6,206 bases of DNA from an uncultured Clostridia bacterium (GCA_945835425.1 CAMAJC010000118.1:1-6206), one strand, 5' to 3'. Positions 1 to 5,107 are shown, numbered from the stretch's first letter. Numbers and translations are program-made. Notes: generated by a model from the sequence alone, not told the origin.

Positions 1-3
1 TAA

Positions 4-67
4 GTGTGGAGAGTGGAGAGTGAAGAGTGGAGTGAAGGTGTGCGCCGGTTCGGCGCACGATTAAATG
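4..67 (+). repeat. Intergenic heptamer-hairpin element, copy A
   Basis: The copy opens with G/A-rich heptamers in register: GTGGAGA (6-12), GTGGAGA (13-19), GTGAAGA (20-26), a shortened GTGGA (27-31) and GTGAAGG (32-38). A perfect hairpin follows: GTGCGCCG (40-47), loop GTT, CGGCGCAC (51-58), then GATTAAAT (59-66). The same order (heptamers, GGT, 8-3-8 hairpin, GATTRAAT) recurs at 1295-1364 (+), 1763-1852 (-) and 3572-3640 (-). A TAA at 1-3 immediately precedes the array and could be the stop codon of a gene lying to the left, but its frame cannot be checked. A terminator follows at 142-179, so the copy probably lies in a 3' untranslated region. The function is unknown. Confidence 0.8.
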
Positions 68-141
68 GGTTCGTTCACGCACGACAGAAAGCAAATGTCT
101 TCGCCCACTGTCTGCCTTTTTATCTGTTCTCTGTATCTTTT

Positions 142-179
142 GCCGCAGGTCGTGTTTATGTGCATGGCCTGCGGCTTTT
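142..179 (+). terminator. Intrinsic terminator of an upstream gene
   Basis: A perfect 8-bp stem GCCGCAGG (142-149)/CCTGCGGC (168-175) with an 18-base loop is followed by TTTT (176-179). It lies upstream of the DegV promoter and presumably ends transcription from a gene beyond the left edge. A weaker candidate precedes it: GACAG (83-87)/CTGTC (108-112), followed by a T run at 117-121. Confidence 0.6.
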
Positions 180-250
180 GTTTGGTATCGCCGCCTTTCC
201 ATCCTATTTTGAACAACCGGTAAAATTTTTCATCCAAAGCAGTCAATCCC

Positions 251-279
251 TTGCAGGAAACGGTTATTTGTGATACAAT
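251..279 (+). promoter_or_regulatory. Sigma-A-like promoter for the DegV gene
   Basis: TTGCAG (251-256) serves as the -35 box. A 17-base spacer leads to TACAAT (274-279), preceded by TG at 271-272, which makes an extended -10 (TGATACAAT). Transcription would start near 286, giving a leader of about 100 bases. The -10 is strong. The -35 matches the consensus at three of six positions. Confidence 0.65.
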
Positions 280-310
280 GGTTAAAATATTACAAATTGA
301 AATAATTGAA

Positions 311-369
311 GGAGCCTCTGATTGAATGTGTCTCTGATAAAGAGAAAAGCCGAATCGATCAGAGCTTCC
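311..369 (+). promoter_or_regulatory. Structured 5' leader of the DegV gene
   Basis: GGAGCCTCTGAT (311-322) can pair with ATCAGAGCTTCC (358-369) as a 12-position stem with one G-U wobble and one C-C mismatch. Inside its loop, TCTCT (331-335) pairs with AGAGA (341-345) around GATAA. The outer stem ends just before the ribosome binding site (AAAGGAG, 371-377), so it could influence ribosome access. It does not match a riboswitch class I recognise, and no T run follows it, so a transcriptional terminator is unlikely. Confidence 0.4.
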
Positions 370-385
370 CAAAGGAGTATAATAT

Positions 386-1285
386 ATGAAACCGTCGCGG
401 CAGCGCCAGCAGCCTATAACCCGCACCATCGCCGTTATCACCGATTCCTGCGCCGATATCCCGCCTGAACTGGCGCAGCAGTACGGCATTTACATCCTTC
501 CGCTGCAGATCCGCTACAGCGAGGGCACCTTCCGGGACGGCGTGGACATCCATCCCGCCGATATCTACCGGATTCAGCAGAACGAGATGCCCGGTTCTTC
601 CCTGCCGCTGGGCAGCGACCTGGAGGAACTTCTGAAGAAGGTGGCGGCGGATGGTTTCAAAAACGCGATCGCCCTGATGATGTCCAGCGGCCTGTCCGGC
701 ACCTATAACCTCGTGCGGCAGTCGGTGGATATGGCAGCGGAAATGGGGCTGAACCTCAAGGTCTACGACACCCTGACCTCCAGCATCGGCACCGGCGCCA
801 TCGCCCTGCAGCTGAGCGAATACATCGAAAACGGCATGGACTTTGCCTCGGCCTGCACGGAAGCCGAAAAGCTGATTCGCGGAACGACCGTTTTCTTCTC
901 GGTGGACACGCTGGAATATCTGCGCAAGGGCGGACGGATTGGGAAAATCACCGCCATCGCCGGGAGCGTTTTGCAGATCAAGCCGATTCTGGCCTTCGCG
1001 CCCGACGGGCAGCTCTCCTCGGTCGCCAAGGTCCGGGGACGGAAACTCGTCATCCAGTCGCTCATCCAGCTGGTGCAGGAACGCTATCAGCCCGGACGGA
1101 AGTTCAACCTGATGGTGTCCGACGGCGGCGCCGCACCGGAGCTGCGGGCAGAGCTGGAAAAGAAGCTGGCCAAAGCCTTCCCCGGCTTCCAGCACTACTA
1201 CAAATCCAACATCGGCGCGACCCTCTCGATCTACACCGGGTCAGGGGTCCTCGGCGCTGCGATCCAGTACCTCGACGGAGAGTAA
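386..1285 (+). CDS. DegV family fatty-acid-binding protein
   Basis: This 299-residue protein is full length for the DegV family. These cytosolic proteins bind a single long-chain fatty acid; characterised members (FakB) present it to the kinase FakA for phosphorylation and entry into phospholipid synthesis. Visible signatures are the N-terminal strand and TDS loop (19-21, AVITDSCADIP), SSGLSGTY (100-107, the serine-rich loop contacting the carboxylate), TSSIGTGAIAL (131-141), LEYLRKGGRIG (176-186), LQIKPIL (196-202), VRGRK (216-220) and the C-terminal IGATLSIYTGSGVLG (276-290). About 13 residues precede the usual start of the fold. The ATG is supported by AAAGGAG with an 8-base spacing. No fatty acid kinase gene is in the window, so the partner is elsewhere. 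The gene has its own promoter and terminator and looks monocistronic. The family call is firm; the particular lipid bound is unknown. Confidence 0.93.
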   Translation: MKPSRQRQQPITRTIAVITDSCADIPPELAQQYGIYILPLQIRYSEGTFRDGVDIHPADIYRIQQNEMPGSSLPLGSDLEELLKKVAADGFKNAIALMMSSGLSGTYNLVRQSVDMAAEMGLNLKVYDTLTSSIGTGAIALQLSEYIENGMDFASACTEAEKLIRGTTVFFSVDTLEYLRKGGRIGKITAIAGSVLQIKPILAFAPDGQLSSVAKVRGRKLVIQSLIQLVQERYQPGRKFNLMVSDGGAAPELRAELEKKLAKAFPGFQHYYKSNIGATLSIYTGSGVLGAAIQYLDGE

Positions 1286-1294
1286 ATGGATTTA

Positions 1295-1364
1295 ATGAAT
1301 AATGAATAGTGAATAATGAAGAATGAATAATTAAGGTATGCGCCGGTTCGGCGCATGATTGAAT
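1295..1364 (+). repeat. Intergenic heptamer-hairpin element, copy B
   Basis: Five heptamers in perfect register, ATGAATA (1295), ATGAATA (1302), GTGAATA (1309), ATGAAGA (1316) and ATGAATA (1323), are followed by ATTAAGG (1330-1336). The hairpin is ATGCGCCG (1338-1345), loop GTT, CGGCGCAT (1349-1356), then GATTGAAT (1357-1364). The array begins nine bases after the DegV stop codon and a terminator follows 15 bases later, so the element should be transcribed in the DegV 3' untranslated region. The array resembles copy D (A/T-rich heptamers), while the hairpin is nearly identical to copy A. Confidence 0.85.
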
Positions 1365-1379
1365 GACGTTCTTACGCAG

Positions 1380-1426
1380 GGAAGCCGGGTCGGTGCATTG
1401 GTTTTGCGCCCGCCCGGTTTCCTTTT
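1380..1426 (+). terminator. Intrinsic terminator of the DegV gene
   Basis: The 10-bp stem GGAAGCCGGG (1380-1389)/CCCGGTTTCC (1413-1422) has one G-U pair and is followed by TTTT (1423-1426) and an AT-rich tract. The 23-base loop can extend the helix with GGTGC (1392-1396)/GCGCC (1406-1410). It sits directly downstream of element copy B. Confidence 0.8.
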
Positions 1427-1762
1427 ATTATTATCTATTCAATATTATCCAGGTGTTGTTCCTCGCCCGTTTCCGTCATACAAACCTATGCATATTATCA
1501 CAAGGACGGTCTGTTGTTAATCGGTAGGGCGGGCTGCCCTCAGCCCGCCGCGGTATTCCACAAACCATCCGGCAGAAATACTCGGCATGGAATCTGTACA
1601 CGGAACGGGAAATAAACATGCAAACACGCGGGCAGAAATACCTTTATCATCGGTTCGCGATATAAACCCGGCGGGATGAGGGACACACGGCCTACTGTAC
1701 ACGAAAATGATGCAAGGACGGAGTTGTCAGTCATTAGCTTAGTCTTTGTCGGGAACGGTGTC
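1427..1762. other. Gene-free spacer with scattered short repeats
   Basis: No convincing gene is present. Open frames of 61 and 74 codons on the minus strand lack a ribosome binding site and recognisable domains. The stretch holds three short direct repeats in nested order: CAAGGACGG (1501 and 1713), GGCAGAAATAC (1571 and 1631) and CTGTACACG (1595 and 1695). It also holds the GC-rich hairpin listed separately. It lies between two inward-facing copies of the heptamer-hairpin element (B on +, C on -). It may be remnant or non-coding DNA; I see no RNA gene that I recognise. Confidence 0.5.
1524..1549. repeat. GC-rich palindromic intergenic hairpin
   Basis: GTAG is followed by a perfect 9-bp stem GGCGGGCTG (1528-1536)/CAGCCCGCC (1541-1549) with a CCCT loop. 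This resembles the GTAGGGGCGG-type palindromes scattered between genes of many Firmicutes. No T run follows on either strand, so it is not an obvious terminator. A possible relative, GTAGCGGCGGTC, lies on the minus strand at 5066-5055. Confidence 0.5.
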
Positions 1763-1852
1763 ATTTAATCGCGGCGCGACCCGCGCCGCACCATAACTCC
1801 ACTCTTCACTCTCCACACTCCACTCTAAGCGAAGCTATCAACACTCCACTCT
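1763..1852 (-). repeat. Intergenic heptamer-hairpin element, copy C
   Basis: Read on the minus strand, an array of GTGGAGT, GTGGAGA, GTGAAGA, a shortened GTGGA and GTTATGG (1823-1791) is followed by the hairpin GCGGCGCG (1789-1782), loop GGT, CGCGCCGC (1778-1771), then GATTAAAT (1770-1763). The array matches copy A, including the five-base unit, but the stem sequence is different. An outer array fragment (the 12-base ACACTCCACTCT on the plus strand, 1841-1852, repeating 1815-1826) is separated from it by a short insert containing AGCGAAGCT. Unlike the other copies, no gene on the same strand lies directly upstream and no clear terminator follows. Confidence 0.8.
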
Positions 1853-1945
1853 GATGGAAGGCTTTTTATGAAGCAGTTTTGCTCACTACAGCGTTTGTAC
1901 ATCAAAGTGTCAAAACCATAAAGTAAAGTTTGTAGACTCTAACAC

Positions 1946-1974
1946 TGGATTTTTCCATGAAACCTGTCTATAAT
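1946..1974 (+). promoter_or_regulatory. Promoter for the NSS transporter gene
   Basis: A perfect -10 box TATAAT (1969-1974) lies 17 bases after a weak -35 box TGGATT (1946-1951, three of six matches). The start would be near 1981, only about 12 bases before the terminator-like hairpin at 1993-2022. Confidence 0.6.
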
Positions 1975-1992
1975 AGAGTATAAACACGGCGC

Positions 1993-2022
1993 GCGCTGGG
2001 AGTTTTGCCCAGCGCTTTTTTT
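1993..2022 (+). terminator. Terminator-like hairpin in the transporter leader
   Basis: The perfect 8-bp stem GCGCTGGG (1993-2000)/CCCAGCGC (2008-2015), with loop AGTTTTG, is followed by seven Ts (2016-2022). By sequence this is a textbook intrinsic terminator. However, it lies between the promoter and the ribosome binding site of the transporter gene, which starts 25 bases later. It may act as an attenuator, protect the 5' end of the message, or end read-through from upstream. The minus strand has no T run, so it acts in one direction only. Confidence 0.75.
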
Positions 2023-2047
2023 ATCCTGCTATGGACGGAGGTTTCGC

Positions 2048-3517
2048 ATGAAACAACGTGAAAAATTCGGCTCGCGGCTGGGATTCATCCTGGTTTCGGC
2101 GGGCTGCGCCATCGGCCTGGGGAATGTGTACAAATTCCCGTACATCTGCGGGCAGTACGGCGGTGCGGCATTTATCCTGATTTATCTGGTCTTCCTGGCG
2201 ATCCTGGGGCTGCCGATTCTGATCTGCGAGTTTGCGGTCGGCCGGGCCAGCCAGAGCAGCATCGCATCTAGCTTTGAAAAGCTGGAAGCACCCGGCACCC
2301 ACTGGCACAAGATGAAATGGATGGGAATGGCGGGCAACTACCTGCTGATGATGTTTTACACGATGGTCAGCGGCTGGATGATGTACTACGCCTGGCGGAC
2401 GGCGACCGGCGAGCTTTCCGGGCTGGACAGCGACGGGGTAAACGCCGCTTTCGGCTCGATGATTCAGTCTCCCGGCACGATGACCTTCTGGATGATCCTG
2501 ACGGTGCTTTTGTCCTTCGGCATCTGCTCTCTCGGCCTGCAGGGCGGTATCGAGCGGATCACCAAGGTGATGATGAGCTGTCTGCTGGTGCTGATCGTCG
2601 TGCTGGCGGTTCATTCGCTGACGCTGGACGGCGCGGAGGAAGGGCTGCGGTTTTATCTGGTGCCCAACTTCAAGCTGGCGATGGAATACGGGCTGGGCAA
2701 CGTCATCTACGCCGCCATGTCCCAGGCTTTCTTCACCCTTTCGATCGGCATCGGCGCCATGGAGATCTTCGGCAGCTACCTCCACCGCGACCATACGCTG
2801 ACTTCCGAAGGGGTCAATATCGTCCTGCTGGACACCTTTGTCGCCCTGATGGCAGGGCTCATCACCCTCCCTGCCTGCTTCACCTACGGCGTCGAGCCGA
2901 CGGCAGGCGTATCGCTTCTGTTTATTTCTCTGCCCAATGTCTTTAACCATATGGCAGGCGGACGGATTTGGGGAACGCTGTTCTTTATCTTTATGTCCTT
3001 CGCGGCGCTCTCGACCGTCGTGGCGGTATTCGAGAGCCTGATCTCCTATTATATCGACCTGCGCGGCTGGAGCAGAAAGAAATCGGTCGTCTTCAACATC
3101 GTGCTGATGATTATCCTCTCGATGCCGGCGATCCTGGGCTTCAACGTCCTTTCGGGCATCCATCCGCTGGGCGCAGGCACCAATCTGATGGATTTGGAGG
3201 ACTTCCTTGTCTCCTCCAACCTCCTGCCGCTGGGCAGCCTGGTCTTCGTCCTCTTCTGCACCCGGAAAAACGGCTGGGGCTGGGACAACGCCCTGCAGGA
3301 GATGAACGCGGGCAAAGGACTGAAACTCCCCGGGTTTATCCGCGGCTATATGAGTTACGGCCTTCCGGCTATCATTATCCTCGTCTATCTCAAGGGCTAC
3401 TACGATTACTTTAAGCCGAAGGGCACCGGGATGCTGATCGGCTGGATGACCCTGGCGGTGCTCCTCGTGGCTGCGATCCTCTTTGTCGCCTTTAAACCGC
3501 AGAAAAAGAAACAGTAA
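2048..3517 (+). CDS. Sodium-dependent transporter, NSS (SLC6-like) family
   Basis: This 489-residue inner-membrane symporter belongs to the neurotransmitter:sodium symporter family (LeuT fold), which takes up amino acids or related amines using Na+. About 12 membrane helices are visible, roughly at 10-33, 39-62, 94-115, 145-164, 172-192, 215-245, 255-280, 308-337, 345-366, 384-405, 433-452 and 461-482. The unwound helix-1 motif GCAIGLGNVYKFPY (19-32) holds the residues equivalent to LeuT Ala22 and Asn27 (A21, N26). Helix 6 has FFTLS (228-232; T230 matches LeuT Thr254). Helix 8 has AALST (319-323), matching the Na2 site. The LeuT Asn286 position appears to be D262, and the LeuT Arg30 gate is K29. 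The ATG follows GGAGG with 6-base spacing. The substrate cannot be assigned from sequence. The gene looks monocistronic, with its own promoter and terminator. Confidence 0.95.
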   Translation: MKQREKFGSRLGFILVSAGCAIGLGNVYKFPYICGQYGGAAFILIYLVFLAILGLPILICEFAVGRASQSSIASSFEKLEAPGTHWHKMKWMGMAGNYLLMMFYTMVSGWMMYYAWRTATGELSGLDSDGVNAAFGSMIQSPGTMTFWMILTVLLSFGICSLGLQGGIERITKVMMSCLLVLIVVLAVHSLTLDGAEEGLRFYLVPNFKLAMEYGLGNVIYAAMSQAFFTLSIGIGAMEIFGSYLHRDHTLTSEGVNIVLLDTFVALMAGLITLPACFTYGVEPTAGVSLLFISLPNVFNHMAGGRIWGTLFFIFMSFAALSTVVAVFESLISYYIDLRGWSRKKSVVFNIVLMIILSMPAILGFNVLSGIHPLGAGTNLMDLEDFLVSSNLLPLGSLVFVLFCTRKNGWGWDNALQEMNAGKGLKLPGFIRGYMSYGLPAIIILVYLKGYYDYFKPKGTGMLIGWMTLAVLLVAAILFVAFKPQKKKQ

Positions 3518-3525
3518 ATAAAAAG

Positions 3526-3560
3526 CAGACGGTTCCCCCAAAAGGAGCCGTCTGTTTTTT
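3526..3560. terminator. Bidirectional terminator between convergent genes
   Basis: The 11-position stem CAGACGGTTCC (3526-3536)/GGAGCCGTCTG (3544-3554) has a 7-base loop. On the plus strand it is followed by six Ts (3555-3560). On the minus strand it is followed, after one base, by five Ts (complement of 3520-3524). It therefore serves both the transporter gene (+), which ends nine bases before it, and the minus-strand DUF5662 cluster. One position is a G-U pair in the plus-strand RNA and a mismatch in the minus-strand RNA. Confidence 0.85.
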
Positions 3561-3571
3561 CGCCATATTAT

Positions 3572-3640
3572 ATTTAATCCATCCGGCGCAGCCGGATACC
3601 TTAATTCTTCATTATTCATTCTTCACTATTCATTATTCAT
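3572..3640 (-). repeat. Intergenic heptamer-hairpin element, copy D
   Basis: Read on the minus strand: ATGAATA (3640), ATGAATA (3633), GTGAAGA (3626), ATGAATA (3619), ATGAAGA (3612), ATTAAGG (3605-3599), then hairpin ATCCGGC (3597-3591), loop TGC, GCCGGAT (3587-3581), G, and GATTAAAT (3579-3572). The stem has seven Watson-Crick pairs plus a possible T-G pair, keeping the geometry of the other copies with a different sequence. The first heptamer contains the TGA stop codon of the DUF5662 gene, and the bidirectional terminator follows, so the element makes up essentially the whole 3' untranslated region of that gene. Confidence 0.85.
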
Positions 3641-4182
3641 TTCTTATTATGCAGCACTTCTTTTCGGATATAGGCAAAGGTCTTTTCCTGACCCTCGTCC
3701 TTGAGCATAATCAGCAGCCGTTCCAGTAGCGCTTTTGTCTCCGGGTGGATGACATAGTGATCCTTCGACTTCATGTAATAGTCATAGGCATCCCGGTCCT
3801 GATAATCGGCGCCGTGGTAGTTCTCGCAGGCCGCGACCCGGTCGCAGAACATCTCGGCCACATACCTGACCGGCATCTTCATCCCGCAGACCGGCTCTTT
3901 GCTCCCGACGGCGTAATCGATCCAATACTCCATATGGTGCTTGTTGCGGCCCTTGTGGTGGAGCCAGGCGGCCGAATAGCCCAGCTCCTGCCGTTCGGCG
4001 TTGTGCGGGCTTTTGGTGCCGTCGAAGTACTTGACGCCCGGCAGAAACTCGGTCGGAGAATATTTCGAGAGGTCGTGCAGAAGCCCCTGTTTATACAGCC
4101 CCAGCGCAAAGCAGTGCCGCATGACCAGCCATTTGTGGTGGTTGATCGTATGGAGGTGGCGCATCCATTTGGGCTTTCCCAT
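3637..4182 (-). CDS. DUF5662 family protein, HD-hydrolase-like
   Basis: This 181-residue soluble protein matches what I recall of DUF5662, a family common in Firmicutes and of unknown function. Its conserved blocks are histidine rich: HHKWLVMRHCF (15-25), GLLHDLSKYSPTEF (33-46), AWLHHKGRNKHHMEYW (72-87), GMKMPVRYVAEMFCDRVAA (100-118). The spacing H23, H36-D37, H75/H76, H82/H83 and D114 resembles the metal-binding pattern of HD-domain phosphohydrolases, so a metal-dependent hydrolase fold is plausible, though this is inference. The ATG at 4182 shares its A with the TGA of the upstream chorismate mutase-GNAT gene (TGATG), suggesting coupled translation. An in-frame GTG at 4185 is the only alternative start nearby and is less likely. 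The stop codon lies inside element copy D. There is no signal peptide or membrane segment. Confidence 0.85.
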   Translation of the reverse strand: MGKPKWMRHLHTINHHKWLVMRHCFALGLYKQGLLHDLSKYSPTEFLPGVKYFDGTKSPHNAERQELGYSAAWLHHKGRNKHHMEYWIDYAVGSKEPVCGMKMPVRYVAEMFCDRVAACENYHGADYQDRDAYDYYMKSKDHYVIHPETKALLERLLIMLKDEGQEKTFAYIRKEVLHNKK

Positions 4183-4994
4183 CACTGCCCACCGTCCAGC
4201 GTCTTGCAGCAGACCTGAAAGCTCATTTCGGGCAGGGAGAGGACGCTGCTGACCATATACCCGGCCTTAAAGAACGCCCGGCTGGCGTAGAGGTTGGTAT
4301 CGGGGATGTAGGCCCAGATGGAGCCGGCCGACAGCTTTTCCCTCGCCAGCTTTTCCGCTGCGGGCAGCAGCTCGGTCAGATACCCCTGGTTCCAGCAGCT
4401 CTCCATCAGCACCACCGATATGAGCACCTTTTCCGGCTGGTCGGGGTCGGGCTTTAGGGACAGCATACCGGCAAACTGCGCGGTGCCCCGGAGCACCAGC
4501 TTATAGGCGAGATTCGGCGCTTTCGTCTCCGCTGCGATAAAGGCGGCGGCTTCTTCCTCCGACTGATGGGGTGTGATATGGACGCCCTCCATCAGCACTT
4601 CATTGGAGGTCATGGCGTAAACCGGCCCCAGATCGCTTTTTTCCAGCGGCAGCAGAATGATCCGCTCGGTCGACACCGCGTCGGGACGGGTCGCGATGAT
4701 TGCGCCGCTTTCGGCTCCGCCCATGACGCCGCTTTCATAGTCGCGCCCAAGCTGCATCACCTGCTCGAAAAACCGGCGTGCATAAGGCGCAAAGCCCGGT
4801 CCGGCGGTACTTTCTGCCCAGCCCAGGATCGCCTGCTCCCGTTCGGGCACATAAATCGGCAGGCCGCGCGCCTTTTTGTATTCCGCGACGTCGCTGCACA
4901 GCTGCAGCCGCTTGATCAGCAGACGCAGCATCTCCTTGTTGACCGCGTCGATATCTTTCCGGATTTCTTCGAGGTTTAACTCTTTTTCTTCCAT
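4182..4994 (-). CDS. Chorismate mutase (AroQ)-GNAT acetyltransferase fusion
   Basis: This 270-residue protein has two domains. Residues 8-90 form an AroQ-type helical chorismate mutase, which turns chorismate into prephenate for Phe/Tyr synthesis. Aligned by eye to the E. coli enzyme, R12, R29, K40, R52 and E53 match Arg11, Arg28, Lys39, Arg51 and Glu52. E87 stands at the Gln88 position, a Glu in several other mutases. The usual YDPxRE motif reads YVPERE, so V49 replaces the Asp48 equivalent. Residues 109-262 form a RimJ/Acetyltransf_3-like GNAT domain: TERIILLPLEKSDL (109-122), the acetyl-CoA loop around WNQGYLTE (201-208, with Leu206 at a usual Gly/Ala position) and N234..S238..F242..GY246. 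The ATG at 4994 is preferred, with AGGAG 11 bases upstream; an in-frame GTG at 5006 overlaps that AGGAG and cannot use it. The acetylation target is unknown. No other aromatic-pathway gene is in the window. Confidence 0.85.
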   Translation of the reverse strand: MEEKELNLEEIRKDIDAVNKEMLRLLIKRLQLCSDVAEYKKARGLPIYVPEREQAILGWAESTAGPGFAPYARRFFEQVMQLGRDYESGVMGGAESGAIIATRPDAVSTERIILLPLEKSDLGPVYAMTSNEVLMEGVHITPHQSEEEAAAFIAAETKAPNLAYKLVLRGTAQFAGMLSLKPDPDQPEKVLISVVLMESCWNQGYLTELLPAAEKLAREKLSAGSIWAYIPDTNLYASRAFFKAGYMVSSVLSLPEMSFQVCCKTLDGGQ

Positions 4995-5029
4995 GGACAG
5001 GCCCACTCCTTTTACTACTCATTCACAAA

Positions 5030-5107
5030 CGCTGTAATATCGGTGGCGGTCAAAGACCGCCGCTACAAAGCTAAGGAGCAACGCTGCAATAGATTTATAT
5101 TACAGCG
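5030..5107 (-). repeat. Palindromic intergenic insert with three CGCTG-AATA motifs
   Basis: CGCTGTAATAT (5030-5040) and its exact complement ATATTACAGCG (5097-5107) bracket 56 bases. A third related copy, CGCTGCAATA (5082-5091), lies inside. In the minus-strand RNA the first arm can pair locally with the middle copy (CGCTGTAAT/ATTGCAGCG, 9 bp with one wobble) or over distance with the last arm (11 bp). A separate hairpin GGCGGTC (5045-5051)/GACCGCC (5055-5061) sits between. CATTCAC occurs on both sides (5020-5026 and 5116-5122), possibly by chance. The insert lies between the TPR-like gene and the chorismate mutase fusion gene. Confidence 0.6.

Noticed and set aside
4..273. An 89-codon open frame on the plus strand
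   Set aside because: It runs through the heptamer array, the hairpin, a terminator and the DegV promoter, with no ribosome binding site and no protein-like pattern.
322..480. A TTG-started open frame in the DegV leader, 8 bases after a GGAG
   Set aside because: It overlaps DegV in another frame, has no protein-like pattern, and the GGAG is part of the leader stem.
1295..1330. Possible CRISPR array in the regular short repeats
   Set aside because: The units are seven bases, contiguous and without spacers, and no cas genes are present.
1540..1764. Minus-strand open frames of 74 and 61 codons in the spacer
   Set aside because: They have no ribosome binding site, no recognisable domain and low-complexity composition, and they overlap the GC-rich hairpin.
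2031..2051. A six-codon open frame (ATG GAC ... GCA TGA) whose stop overlaps the transporter ATG
   Set aside because: It has no ribosome binding site of its own and contains the GGAGG of the transporter gene; most likely chance.
2021..3619. A 532-codon open frame on the minus strand
   Set aside because: It lies antisense to the transporter gene, whose family identity is unmistakable. Its composition (rich in His, Gln, Arg, Asp) is typical of an antisense frame in GC-rich coding DNA, and it crosses the bidirectional terminator.
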